This document shows, piece after piece, positions 52,768-61,100 of a stretch of DNA of 63,318 bases. The stretch covers positions 121,222-184,539 of the forward strand of contig JAAVHX010000015.1 of assembly GCA_014799475.1 (NCBI GenBank), given 5' to 3'. How positions within the stretch are numbered: the stretch's first letter is position 1; each line of letters starts with the position of its first letter. A program made the translations under genes and the position numbers. A model generated the notes under the pieces. The model did no database searches and had not been told where the DNA came from. It saw only the letters and a program-made list of their open reading frames with translations. Origin of the DNA: Clostridiales bacterium. GTDB lineage: Bacteria > Bacillota > Clostridia > Oscillospirales > Oscillospiraceae.

Positions 52768-54036
52768 ATGTACACTCACATTATTTTTGATTTGGACGGC
52801 ACCCTGCTCAACACCATCGACGACCTGACGGCCGCGGGCAACCACGTCTGCGCCGCCCACGGCTGGCCCGCCTACACGCCGGACCAGTTCAAGCGCATGG
52901 TGGGCAACGGCATCCCCACCCTGGTGAGGCGGTTCGCACCGGACGGACTGAGCGACGAGGAAGTGGCCGGGGCGCTGGCGGAGTTTTCCGCCTATTACAA
53001 CGACCACAAGGCGGACAAGACCGCCCCCTACCCCGGCGTACCTGCCACACTGGCGGCGCTGAAGAGGGCGGGGGTCCACATGGCGGTGCTGTCCAACAAG
53101 GCCCACACCTTCGCCGGGCCGGTGGTGGAGGGCTACTTCCCCGGCATATTCGAGTATGTGCAGGGGGCCCTCCCCGACGCGCCGCTGAAGCCAGACCCCA
53201 CCCTGCTCCGCGCCCTGATGGAGCAGATCGGGGCAAAGCCTGAGACCACCCTGTTTGTGGGTGACAGCGACGTGGACGTGCTCACGGGCAAAAACGGCGG
53301 GCTGACGGTGTGCGGCGTGCTGTGGGGCTTCCGGGACCGGCCCGATTTGGAGGACGCCGGGGCGGATCGGATCATCGACAGCCCGGAACAGCTTGCGGCG
53401 GTTGTCAGCGGGACGGCCCTGCTGACCGCCGGACAGGCGGCGCAGGCGGCGGAGCTGCTCCGGCAGGGCAAGCTGGTGGCTGTCCCCACCGAGACGGTGT
53501 ACGGCCTGGCCGCCGACGCCACCCAGGGGCGGGCTGTCCAGGCCAACTATGACGCCAAGGGCCGCCCGGAAACCAAGCCGCTGAACGTGCTGGTGGACGG
53601 CATGACCATGGTGGAGACCGTGTGCCGGGACATCCCAGAGGACGCGTATACGCTAGCAGACACCTTCTGGCCCGGGCCGCTGACCATGATCTTGTGGGGG
53701 AATGGCTCCCTCCCCCCCATCGTCCCCGCCGGGGGCGCGACCCAGGGGGTGCGCTGCCCCGACCACCGGTCTACGCTGGCCGTCATCAAGGCGCTGGGCC
53801 GCCCGCTGGCCTGTCCCTCCGCCAACCTGTCCGGGCGGGAAAGTCCCAAGTCCGCCGGGGACGTGCTGGCTCAGCTTGGCGGGCGCATCGACGCCGTGCT
53901 GGACGGCGGGCCCTGCACGGTAGGGGTGGAGTCCACCATCCTAGATCTGACCGTCGCCCCGTACCGCATCCTGCGGCAGGGGGGCCTGGGCCGGGAGACC
54001 ATCGAAGCCGTTCTGGGCCGGGAGGTGGAAGGGTGA
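52768..54036 (+). CDS. HAD phosphatase-TsaC (threonylcarbamoyl-AMP synthase) fusion
   Basis: One 422-residue frame. Residues 1-213 are a phosphoglycolate-phosphatase-like HAD hydrolase (IIFDLDGTLLN with Asp8 and Asp10; LSNKAH; KPDPTLLRAL; FVGDSDVDV). Residues about 216-422 are a Sua5/YciO/YrdC domain, L-threonylcarbamoyladenylate synthase for t6A in tRNA (LVAVPTETVYGLAADA, AKGRPETKPLNVLV, ACPSANLSGRESP, GVESTILDL). The join is clean and in frame. Both domains keep their key motifs. It starts seven bases after prfA. The fused pair may simply reflect co-translation, since the domains have no shared pathway known to me. Confidence 0.9.
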   Translation: MYTHIIFDLDGTLLNTIDDLTAAGNHVCAAHGWPAYTPDQFKRMVGNGIPTLVRRFAPDGLSDEEVAGALAEFSAYYNDHKADKTAPYPGVPATLAALKRAGVHMAVLSNKAHTFAGPVVEGYFPGIFEYVQGALPDAPLKPDPTLLRALMEQIGAKPETTLFVGDSDVDVLTGKNGGLTVCGVLWGFRDRPDLEDAGADRIIDSPEQLAAVVSGTALLTAGQAAQAAELLRQGKLVAVPTETVYGLAADATQGRAVQANYDAKGRPETKPLNVLVDGMTMVETVCRDIPEDAYTLADTFWPGPLTMILWGNGSLPPIVPAGGATQGVRCPDHRSTLAVIKALGRPLACPSANLSGRESPKSAGDVLAQLGGRIDAVLDGGPCTVGVESTILDLTVAPYRILRQGGLGRETIEAVLGREVEG

Positions 54037-54626
54037 CTGTCATCGGCATCACCGGCCCCACCGGGGCGGGCAAGACCACGGTGCTTAATGTTCTGAAGGA
54101 GCTGGGCGGGGCCGTGGCGGACTGCGACGCGGTGTACCACGAGCTGCTGCTCACCAACGGCCCCATGCGGGACGAACTGAAAGGGCGGTTTGGACCGAAA
54201 ATTTTTGACACAAATGGGGGCTTGCGCCGGAAGGAACTTGGTGCTATTGTATTTGGGGACGAAGCCGCGCTGGCCGACCTGAACGCCATCACCCACCGGC
54301 ACATCGTGGCCGAGCTGGAACGGCGCATCGCCCAGGCCCAGGCCGAGGGCCGCCCCGCCATCGCCCTGGACGCCATCGCCCTGCTGGAGAGTGGGGCGGG
54401 CGATCTGTGCGATGTCACAATCGCGGTCACCGCCCCTGAGGAGACGCGGGCGCGGCGCATCATGGCCCGGGAGGGCGTTTCTGAGGAATATGCCCGGGCG
54501 CGGATCGCGGCGCAGAAGCCCTCCGCCTGGTTTGAGGAGCGCTGCCATCACACCCTGCACAACAACGGGGCGCGGGCGGCGCTGGAACAGCAGGCGCGGT
54601 CATTATTTGAGCAAATTCTATTCTAA
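54033..54626 (+). CDS. coaE: Dephospho-CoA kinase
   Basis: A 197-residue P-loop kinase doing the last step of CoA synthesis. ATP-binding GITGPTGAGKTTV, then the ADCDAVYHELL motif, the ELGAIVFGDEAAL region and RRIMAREGVSEEYARARIAAQ near the lid. Start GTG 54033 overlaps the HAD-TsaC stop. Domain order and length match CoaE, with coaD elsewhere in the window. Confidence 0.93.
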   Translation: MTVIGITGPTGAGKTTVLNVLKELGGAVADCDAVYHELLLTNGPMRDELKGRFGPKIFDTNGGLRRKELGAIVFGDEAALADLNAITHRHIVAELERRIAQAQAEGRPAIALDAIALLESGAGDLCDVTIAVTAPEETRARRIMAREGVSEEYARARIAAQKPSAWFEERCHHTLHNNGARAALEQQARSLFEQILF

Positions 54627-54641
54627 GGAGGAATAAAACAT

Positions 54642-56051
54642 ATGGAAGAGAAGGAAAAAACACCGGGCCAGCAGCTGCGGGAGGCGCTGCTGAACCAGAG
54701 GAAGAACGGCTGGGACGTGGTGGATGGGGCCACGGAAAAGGCCATCTTCGACTACTGCGAGGGCTACAAGACCTTCCTGGACCGCGGTAAGACGGAGCGG
54801 GACTGCGTGGATCACACGGTGGAGCTGGCCGAGGCGGCGGGCTTTGTCCCCTTTGAGCGGGGTATGGAGCTCCAGCCCGGCACCAAGGTGTACCGGGTGA
54901 ACCGGGGGAAGGCCATCAACCTGGCCGTCATTGGCTCCGCGCCGCTGGACCAGGGCATATCCATCACCGCCTCCCACATCGACAGCCCTCGGCTGGATCT
55001 GAAGCCCACTCCGCTGTATGAGGACGGCGAGCTGGCCTTCCTCAAAACCCACTATTACGGCGGCATCCGCAAGTATCAGTGGGTGACCATCCCCCTGGAG
55101 CTGCGGGGCGTGGTTGCTATGAAGGACGGTTCCATCGTCAACGTGGCGGTGGGCAGCCACCCCGGCGACCCCCTGTTCACCATCGACGACCTGCTGCCCC
55201 ACCTGGGCGCGGATCAGTCCAAAAAGCCCCTGGGCGAGGCCATTCCCGCCGAGAGCCTGAACATCCTGGTGGGCAGCCGCCCGCTCAAGGACGACGACGG
55301 CAGCGACCGGGTGAAGCTGGCGGTGATGAAGATGCTCTACGACCACTACGGCATCCGGGAGGCGGACTTCATCTCCGCCGAGATCGAGGCCGTCCCCGCT
55401 TTCAACGCAGTGGACATCGGCTTCGACCGCTCCCTCATCGGTGCCTACGGCCACGACGACCGGGTGTGCGCCTACGCCGGACTGCGCGCCCTGCTGGATC
55501 TGGAGGGCGCCCCCTGCCGCACCGCCGTGTGCGTGCTGGCGGACAAGGAGGAGATCGGCTCCGAGGGCGTGAGTGGGATGCAGTCCGCCTTCTTCGAGAC
55601 TTTTGTGGGCGACCTGTGCGCCACCCAGAAGGTGCCCCTGCGGGTGTGCCTGGAGAAGTCCTTCTGCCTGTCCACCGACGTGACGGCGGCCTTCGACCCC
55701 AACTTTGCCGAGGTCTATGAGAAGAACAACTCCGCCAAGGTGAACTACGGCGTGGGCCTGTGCAAGTACACCGGCTCCCGGGGCAAGGGCGGCGCGTCTG
55801 ACGCCGGGGCCGAGCTGGTGGCCTATGTCCGCCGCCTGCTGGACGACAAGGGCATCCTGTGGCAGATGGCGGAGCTGGGTAAGGTGGACCAGGGCGGCGG
55901 CGGCACCGTGGCCTGCTACATGGCCAACCGCAACATCGACACCCTGGACGCGGGCGTGCCCGTATTGAGTATGCACTCCCCCTTCGAGACCGTGTCCAAG
56001 CTGGACTGCTATATGACCTACGCCGCCTCTAAGGCAGTATACGAGGGCTGA
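54642..56051 (+). CDS. M18 family aminopeptidase
   Basis: A 469-residue dinuclear zinc aminopeptidase (aspartyl/lysine aminopeptidase I family). Metal-site residues are in TASHIDSPRLDLKP, YGHDDRVCAYAG, VLADKEEIGSEG and MHSPFETVSKLD. The segment KTHYYGGIRKYQWV is diagnostic of the bacterial M18 branch. ATG 54642 follows AAGGAGG. It is the last gene before a strong terminator. Confidence 0.93.
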   Translation: MEEKEKTPGQQLREALLNQRKNGWDVVDGATEKAIFDYCEGYKTFLDRGKTERDCVDHTVELAEAAGFVPFERGMELQPGTKVYRVNRGKAINLAVIGSAPLDQGISITASHIDSPRLDLKPTPLYEDGELAFLKTHYYGGIRKYQWVTIPLELRGVVAMKDGSIVNVAVGSHPGDPLFTIDDLLPHLGADQSKKPLGEAIPAESLNILVGSRPLKDDDGSDRVKLAVMKMLYDHYGIREADFISAEIEAVPAFNAVDIGFDRSLIGAYGHDDRVCAYAGLRALLDLEGAPCRTAVCVLADKEEIGSEGVSGMQSAFFETFVGDLCATQKVPLRVCLEKSFCLSTDVTAAFDPNFAEVYEKNNSAKVNYGVGLCKYTGSRGKGGASDAGAELVAYVRRLLDDKGILWQMAELGKVDQGGGGTVACYMANRNIDTLDAGVPVLSMHSPFETVSKLDCYMTYAASKAVYEG

Positions 56052-56076
56052 CGGATAAAAACCTCCTCTTGCGGAC

Positions 56077-56112
56077 AAACTACCAGATAAGCACGGCTTA
56101 TCTGGTAGTTTT
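56077..56112 (+). terminator. Terminator after the M18 peptidase
   Basis: A 15-bp perfect stem AAACTACCAGATAAG/CTTATCTGGTAGTTT with a five-base loop and following TTTT overlap. Confidence 0.9.
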
Positions 56113-56157
56113 GCCATGTTTTGCGATTGCCCCAACGGGGCGAGCAAAACGGCAAAA
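56109..56157. repeat. Palindrome before the ClpP-like gene
   Basis: Nested stems TTTTGCC/GGCAAAA, GTTTTGC/GCAAAAC and CCCC/GGGG. The outline GCCAT-(N)-TTTTGC ... GCAAAA-..-GGC is shared with the 46376-46418 structure in the ddl leader, so both may be copies of one intergenic repeat family. Confidence 0.6.
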
Positions 56158-56180
56158 TCACCGCAAAAGGGGGTTTTTCC

Positions 56181-56927
56181 ATGACCGAGGAGACCAAACC
56201 GACGGAAACCAACGACAGCGAGGAGCAAAACGACCTTCAGCAGCAGATCGTGGACATGGGCTCCAGCACTGTCAAAACCAAGGACGGCACCATCCACACG
56301 CTCACCATCGTGGGCACCATCGAGGGCCACCAGGAGGAGCGCTCGGGGGCCAAGACTACCAAATATGAACACGTCCTGCCCCTGCTCACCGCCGTAGAGG
56401 AGAGCGACGAGACGGACGGCCTGCTCATCCTGCTCAACACCATGGGGGGCGACATCGAGGCGGGGCTGGCCATTGCGGAGATGATCTCCGGGATGCGCAA
56501 GCCCACCGTGTCCCTGGTGCTGGGGGGCGGGCACTCCATTGGCGTGCCTCTGGCGGTGGCGGCGAAAGAAAGCTTCATCGTCCCCTCCGGGGCCATGACC
56601 ATCCACCCGGTGCGGCTCAACGGGCTGGTCATCGGCGTGAGCCAGACCTTCCACTACTTTGAGCGCATCCAGGACCGGATCTGCGACTTCGTCACCCGCA
56701 ACAGCCGAATCAGCCGGAAGGACTTCGAGCACCTGATGCTCAACACCGGCGAGATGGCCGCCGATGTGGGCAGCGTCATCTATGGCAAAGAGGCGGTGGA
56801 GCTGGGACTTATCGACCATTTGGGCGGCCTGTCCGACGCGCTGGAGTGCCTGCACCGGAGGATGCGGGCGGCCAATGGCCGCCCGGACAGTCGTTCGGCG
56901 AAGCCGAATGACGTCCCGGGGGAGTGA
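56181..56927 (+). CDS. ClpP-like protease (TepA family)
   Basis: A 248-residue ClpP-class serine protease. Catalytic Ser119 is in LGGGHSIGVPLA and His142 in MTIHPVRLNG; the third residue lies in the following helix region near 190. An N-terminal 60 residues are acidic and polar. The layout matches TepA/YmfB of Bacillus (translocation-enhancing protein), a ClpP homologue without a known Clp ATPase partner. ATG 56181 stands after AAAGGGGG. It is monocistronic, between terminators or palindromes. Confidence 0.88.
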   Translation: MTEETKPTETNDSEEQNDLQQQIVDMGSSTVKTKDGTIHTLTIVGTIEGHQEERSGAKTTKYEHVLPLLTAVEESDETDGLLILLNTMGGDIEAGLAIAEMISGMRKPTVSLVLGGGHSIGVPLAVAAKESFIVPSGAMTIHPVRLNGLVIGVSQTFHYFERIQDRICDFVTRNSRISRKDFEHLMLNTGEMAADVGSVIYGKEAVELGLIDHLGGLSDALECLHRRMRAANGRPDSRSAKPNDVPGE

Positions 56928-57064
56928 CGTCCCAGGCGGCGTATTGAGGTCGTGAATACAGGTTCTAAAGCACAGGGAGTACGGCGGGCGCCGCACTCCC
57001 TTGCCTTTTGCACCGCTTTCTGGTATACTGGGAAAGTCTAAATTCTCTGGAGGAGGCGCGTACA

Positions 57065-58033
57065 TTGAAGGAATTTACCATCGGCCCTAATGACGCGGGC
57101 CAGCGGCTGGATCGCTGGCTGGCGAAGGCCGTCCCCCTCCTCCCCGCCCCGCTGGCCCAGAAATATATCCGGCTCAAGCGGGTGAAGCGCAACGGCAAAG
57201 GGGCCAAGCGGGACGCGCGGCTGGAGCGGGGGGACGTGCTCCAGCTCTACATCAACGACGAGTTTTTTGACGCGCCCTCCCCGGAAAACGCCTTCCTCCG
57301 GGTGGACAGGCCCCGGCTGGACATTTTGTACGAGGACGAGCAAATTTTGCTCCTGAACAAGCGCCCCGGCATGGTGGTCCACCCCGATGACAAGGAACAG
57401 GTGAACACCCTCATCACCCACGTCCAGGCGTATTTATACCAGAAAAGGGAGTGGTCGCCCTACCGGGAGAACTCCTTCGCCCCCGCCCTGTGCAACCGCA
57501 TCGACCGCAACACCGGGGGCATCGTCATCGCCGCTAAGACCGCCGAGGCCCTGCGGGTCATGAATCAGAAGATCCGGGACCGGGAGCTGCAAAAGCTGTA
57601 TCTGTGCGTGATCCACGGGGCGATGGAGCCCCGGGAGGGCCAGCTGAAGGGATACATTTTGAAGGACGGGGACCGGGCCCAGGTGAAGGTATACGACCAT
57701 CCCATCCCCGGCGGGAAAACGGCGGTGACGCTGTATAAGACGCTGGACACCCGGAATGGGCTGTCGCTGATGGAATGTGACCTCATCACCGGGCGCACCC
57801 ACCAGATCCGCGCCCAGTTCGCCGCCGCCGGACACCCCCTGCTGGGAGACGGCAAGTATGGCCGGGAGCGGGACGACAAGCGCTTTGGCCGCGGGTTCCA
57901 GGCGCTCTGCTCCTACAAGCTGCGGTTTGCGTTCACCACCGACGCGGGGTGCCTGGAGCACCTGAACGGGGGTGAGTGGACGGTGAAGGACGTGGATTTC
58001 GTCAACGAATATTTTCCAATAGGAGAAACATGA
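57065..58033 (+). CDS. RluA family pseudouridine synthase
   Basis: A 322-residue pseudouridine synthase. N-terminal S4-like domain (LKEFTIGPNDAGQRLDRWL), catalytic motif NRIDRNTGGIVIAA, where the usual HRLD is NRID and the aspartate is kept, then the LITGRTHQIRAQFAAAGHPLLGD segment. The target could be a 23S rRNA or tRNA uridine; not assignable. Start TTG 57065 is eight bases after GGAGGAGG. It overlaps the next gene by four bases. Confidence 0.9.
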   Translation: MKEFTIGPNDAGQRLDRWLAKAVPLLPAPLAQKYIRLKRVKRNGKGAKRDARLERGDVLQLYINDEFFDAPSPENAFLRVDRPRLDILYEDEQILLLNKRPGMVVHPDDKEQVNTLITHVQAYLYQKREWSPYRENSFAPALCNRIDRNTGGIVIAAKTAEALRVMNQKIRDRELQKLYLCVIHGAMEPREGQLKGYILKDGDRAQVKVYDHPIPGGKTAVTLYKTLDTRNGLSLMECDLITGRTHQIRAQFAAAGHPLLGDGKYGRERDDKRFGRGFQALCSYKLRFAFTTDAGCLEHLNGGEWTVKDVDFVNEYFPIGET

Positions 58034-58500
58034 ACATGGACCATAAGATTTTGAACCTGCGGGAACACAGCGAACTGCTGGGCAGGGCCGCGGAGTGGTT
58101 CCACGCCAAATGGGGCGTGCCCCTGGAAACCTACCGGGAGAGCATGGAACAGTGCGTCAAGGGCGAAGGCCCGGTGCCCCAGTGGTATGTGGCCATGGAC
58201 GGCGGCACCATCGTCGGCGGCCTGGGCGTCATCGAAAACGACTTCCACGACCACAAAGACCTGGCCCCCAATGTGTGCGCCGTCTATGTGGAAGAGGCGT
58301 GCCGCTGTCAGGGCATCGCGGGGGCGCTGTTGAACCATGTCAGTGAGGACATGGCGGGCCTGGGGGTGGGCACCCTCTATCTGCTCACCGACCACACGTC
58401 CTTTTATGAGCGGTATGGCTGGGAATTTCTGTGCATGGCTCAGGGCGACGGGGAAGATGAGCCGTCCCGGATGTATGTCCGCCGTTGGAGGAGCGCGTGA
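58030..58500 (+). CDS. GNAT family N-acetyltransferase
   Basis: A 156-residue acetyltransferase. The acetyl-CoA loop is in VCAVYVEEACRCQGIAGALLNHVS, and the C-terminus YLLTDHTSFYERYGWEFLCMAQ is GNAT-like. ATG 58030 overlaps the pseudouridine synthase stop (ATGA), with AGGAG four bases before, so translation is coupled. A second ATG at 58036 is an alternative start. Substrate unknown. Confidence 0.9.
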   Translation: MNMDHKILNLREHSELLGRAAEWFHAKWGVPLETYRESMEQCVKGEGPVPQWYVAMDGGTIVGGLGVIENDFHDHKDLAPNVCAVYVEEACRCQGIAGALLNHVSEDMAGLGVGTLYLLTDHTSFYERYGWEFLCMAQGDGEDEPSRMYVRRWRSA

Positions 58501-58565
58501 TGCGGAACGTCAAACACTACAGTCTGGACTTCGACCTGTGGGGGCGTTCGCGATTTGCCACCTGA
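58500..58565 (+). pseudogene. Truncated 21-residue ORF coupled to the GNAT gene
   Basis: ATG 58500 overlaps the GNAT stop (TGATG) and opens MRNVKHYSLDFDLWGRSRFAT, then TGA. The start, with codon use like its neighbours, looks like the beginning of a longer protein that was cut off by a deletion. The next gene is convergent. A stable short peptide is not excluded. Confidence 0.35.
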
Positions 58566-58592
58566 TATTTGCAGCTGCAAACTTCCTGATGC

Positions 58593-59108
58593 CTATGTCT
58601 TGAAAAGACTCCGCTGTGCCATGCCGTCCATCCGTTCCAGCTCCAGCAGCCGGCGCTTGGCCTCCAGGCCGCAGGCAAAGCCGGTGAGAGAGCCGTCCTT
58701 CCCCACCACCCGGTGGCAGGGGGTAAAGATCAGCAGCGGGTTGTCGTGATTGGCCATACCCACCGCCCTGGCGGCCCGGGGGCGGCCTATCGCCGCCGCG
58801 ATCTCCCCATAGGTGCGGGTCTGTCCGTAGGGGATGTCCCGCAGGGCCTGCCACACCGCCAGCTGGAACTCCGTCCCCTTGGGGGACAGCGGCACGGTGA
58901 ACGACTTCCGTCTCCCGGCAAAATACTCGTCCAGCTCCGCCGCAGCTTGGAGGGTCAGCGGGGTCTCCCCTTCCCCCGCGCCGGGCCGGACATCCTCCCG
59001 GCAAAGGGACACCCGGCTTAAACCCTCCCCGTCGTCCATCAGGCCCAGCGTGCCGATGGGGTACGTCCGGTACAGCACCGGGCCGGTTTGCGGCTTTCTA
59101 TCGCTCAT
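58593..59108 (-). CDS. ogt: Methylated-DNA-protein-cysteine methyltransferase
   Basis: A 171-residue suicide DNA repair protein. Active site PCHRVV with Cys131, preceded by FQLAVWQALRDIPYGQTRTYGEIA (helix-turn-helix) and followed by LTGFACGLEAKRRLLELE. It removes alkyl groups from O6-guanine. It overlaps hprK by four bases (ATGA). No Ada-type regulatory domain. Confidence 0.95.
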   Translation of the reverse strand: MSDRKPQTGPVLYRTYPIGTLGLMDDGEGLSRVSLCREDVRPGAGEGETPLTLQAAAELDEYFAGRRKSFTVPLSPKGTEFQLAVWQALRDIPYGQTRTYGEIAAAIGRPRAARAVGMANHDNPLLIFTPCHRVVGKDGSLTGFACGLEAKRRLLELERMDGMAQRSLFKT

Positions 59109-60058
59109 TGGGGATTCATCTCCAGGTATTTTTGGTCGATGTGGCTGTCCACCTGGCGGGAGAATTCCAGAGCGGCGTTATAGCCCATCTTTTTGTTGCG
59201 GTTGTTCATGGCGGCCACCTCGATGACCACGGCCAGGTTCCGCCCCGGCTTCACCGGGATGGTGATGGTGGGGACGCGCACGTCCAGCAGAGTTGTAAAA
59301 TGCTCGTCCGCGCCCAGGCGGTCATATGCCTTGCCGTCCTGCCAGACCTCCATCTGGATCATCATGTCGATGGCGCTGTCGAACTTGACGGCGGACATAC
59401 CGAACAGCCGCCGCACATCCACCACGCCGATGCCCCGCAGCTCGATATAGTGGCGGATCAGCTCGGGGGCGGTGCCCACCAATCCCCCGCTGGGGCTGCG
59501 CCGGATCTCCACCGCGTCGTCGGCGATGAGCCGGTGGCCCCGCTTGACCAGCTCAATGGCGGTCTCGCTCTTGCCGATGCCGGACTCCCCCGCCAGCATC
59601 ACGCCCTCGCCGTACACCTCCACCAGCACGCCGGAGCGGGTGATAGTGGGGGACAGCGCCGTGCGCAGATAGGCGATCATGGTGCTCATGATGGCGGCGG
59701 TATTCTCCTGGGTGCTGAGGATCACCTGGTCGTGCTTTTTCGCCATCTCCATACACTCGGGGTAGGGCTTCAGGCCCCGGGCAAAGATGACCGCCGGGGT
59801 GTGGTAGGAGAACAGCGTGCCAAACACCGAGGCCCGCTTTTCCGATGAGATCCCCTCCAAGTAGGAGATCTCCACCAGGCCCAGCAGCTGCATCCGCTCC
59901 TTGTCAAAGTAATCGAAAAAGCCGGTGAGCTGGAGGCCGGGCCGGTTCACGTCCTCAATGGTGATCAGCCGGTCCCGGTAGCCCTCCGGGCCGTACAATA
60001 CCTCCAGATGGAACTTGTCGATGATGGTGCCCAGCTTGATGCCTGTCTTACTCGCCAC
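59105..60058 (-). CDS. hprK: HPr kinase/phosphorylase
   Basis: A 317-residue HprK. It phosphorylates or dephosphorylates Ser46 of HPr. The P-loop is MLAGESGIGKSETAIELVKRG, the phosphate-binding HRLIADDAVEI and the terminal region PVKPGRNLAVVIEVAAMNNR are present. The HPr gene in this window keeps Ser46, so the pair is functional. Start GTG 60058 follows AAAGGAG (eleven bases); the longer frame to 60106 has no site. It shares a four-base overlap with ogt. Confidence 0.94.
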   Translation of the reverse strand: MASKTGIKLGTIIDKFHLEVLYGPEGYRDRLITIEDVNRPGLQLTGFFDYFDKERMQLLGLVEISYLEGISSEKRASVFGTLFSYHTPAVIFARGLKPYPECMEMAKKHDQVILSTQENTAAIMSTMIAYLRTALSPTITRSGVLVEVYGEGVMLAGESGIGKSETAIELVKRGHRLIADDAVEIRRSPSGGLVGTAPELIRHYIELRGIGVVDVRRLFGMSAVKFDSAIDMMIQMEVWQDGKAYDRLGADEHFTTLLDVRVPTITIPVKPGRNLAVVIEVAAMNNRNKKMGYNAALEFSRQVDSHIDQKYLEMNPQ

Positions 60059-60166
60059 GTTAGTCCACGCTCCTTTGTCATCATTGATCTTCTGATATTT
60101 TACCACATCTCGGCCCCGAAAAAAATAGTGGATTCAGCAAATTCGCACTTGATTTTTCCTCTTTCC

Positions 60167-60183
60167 TATGATAGCATATCATA
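60167..60183. promoter_or_regulatory. Palindrome upstream of rpmB
   Basis: TATGATA-GCA-TATCATA is a 7-bp perfect inverted repeat just after a plus-strand TTGATT, between hprK and rpmB. Promoter element or operator; weak evidence. Confidence 0.35.
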
Positions 60184-60227
60184 GTTACCGTTTGAACGAA
60201 TTCCAACCAGCAAGGAGGTTAGTCAAT

Positions 60228-60416
60228 ATGGCCAAATGCGAGTTCTGCGGCAAGGGCGTAAACTTCGGCATCCAGGTTTCCCACTCCCATCGCCGCTCCA
60301 ACCGTCCTTGGAAGCCCAACGTCAAGCGCGTCAAGGCTGTGGTGGACGGCGCGCCCAAGCACGTCTATGTGTGCACCCGCTGCCTCCGCTCCGGCAAGGT
60401 CACCCGCGCCGTGTGA
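60228..60416 (+). CDS. rpmB: 50S ribosomal protein L28
   Basis: A 62-residue bL28. MAKCEFCGKGVNFGIQVSHS starts with a CxxC, and CTRC near the end completes a zinc-type four-cysteine set (C+ form). SHRRSNRPWKPNVKRVK is the family core. ATG 60228 follows AAGGAGG. It is monocistronic with a strong terminator. Confidence 0.97.
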   Translation: MAKCEFCGKGVNFGIQVSHSHRRSNRPWKPNVKRVKAVVDGAPKHVYVCTRCLRSGKVTRAV

Positions 60417-60433
60417 TTCCATAAGGAAGCAAA

Positions 60434-60472
60434 GCGAACCCCGCGCCGCATGGCGCGGGGTTCGCATTTTTT
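60434..60472. terminator. Bidirectional terminator after rpmB
   Basis: GCGAACCCCGCGCC pairs with GGCGCGGGGTTCGC around GCAT, followed by ATTTTTT. It also lies at the stop of the minus-strand methyltransferase gene. Confidence 0.9.
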
Positions 60473-61086
60473 CAGCGATAGATCACCGTGTTGCGGATGA
60501 AGGGCGCGAGATAGAAAAAACGCTTTACCTTGCAGTCGGCAAACCCCTCAAACTTGGTCCAGGTGTGGTCGGAGAAGAAATTCAGGTGCAGCGGAATGCC
60601 CGGCTGCTCCCCCATGTACCGCGGATGGAGCTTCAGCGGCCAGCGGATCCCCCCGCAGTGGGGCTCCACAAAGGTGGAGACACAGGGGACCACGGAGATC
60701 AGGTGTTCCCCCACCCGGTCCATCTCACGGATCATCCGGCACAGCTTTTCCATGGGCTCGATGTGCTCCAGCACGCCCACCGTCAACACCAGGTCAAACT
60801 GCTTGTCTGAAAACGGCAGATCCTCGCCGTCGGCCTGGCAGAAGGTGAAGTTGTCCTGGGTGAACCCTTGGTAGCGCACGTCCGCCCCCCAGAGCTGGTA
60901 CTTGGAGGCGTCCGACATGAACTGCATCATGTCCTTGCCGTTGCCGCAGCCCACCTCCAGCACCCGCAGGGGACGATCCGACCGCTGGGGGGCCAGCTCC
61001 ATCAGCCGCCGGAACCGCCGCTTCTTCAGCCCGGTGGCCCAGCGGTCCTTCCACTTCCGGTACAGCTTCATATGCCCAAGAACCAT
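60472..61086 (-). CDS. Class I SAM-dependent methyltransferase
   Basis: A 204-residue methyltransferase with VLEVGCGNGKDMMQFM (motif I), ADGEDLPFSDKQFDLVLTVGVLEHI (motif IV region) and a C-terminal aromatic segment. This is the UbiE/Methyltransf_11 type, so the substrate is open. ATG 61086 lies nine bases after GGGGG. It follows plsY with 14 bases between, so co-transcription with plsY and der is probable. Confidence 0.85.
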   Translation of the reverse strand: MVLGHMKLYRKWKDRWATGLKKRRFRRLMELAPQRSDRPLRVLEVGCGNGKDMMQFMSDASKYQLWGADVRYQGFTQDNFTFCQADGEDLPFSDKQFDLVLTVGVLEHIEPMEKLCRMIREMDRVGEHLISVVPCVSTFVEPHCGGIRWPLKLHPRYMGEQPGIPLHLNFFSDHTWTKFEGFADCKVKRFFYLAPFIRNTVIYR

Positions 61087-61100
61087 TGCCGCGCGCCCCC

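Noticed and set aside
54618-57065. 815-codon minus-strand frame opposite the M18 and ClpP-like genes
   Set aside because: It covers two opposite genes and a terminator; no domain visible.
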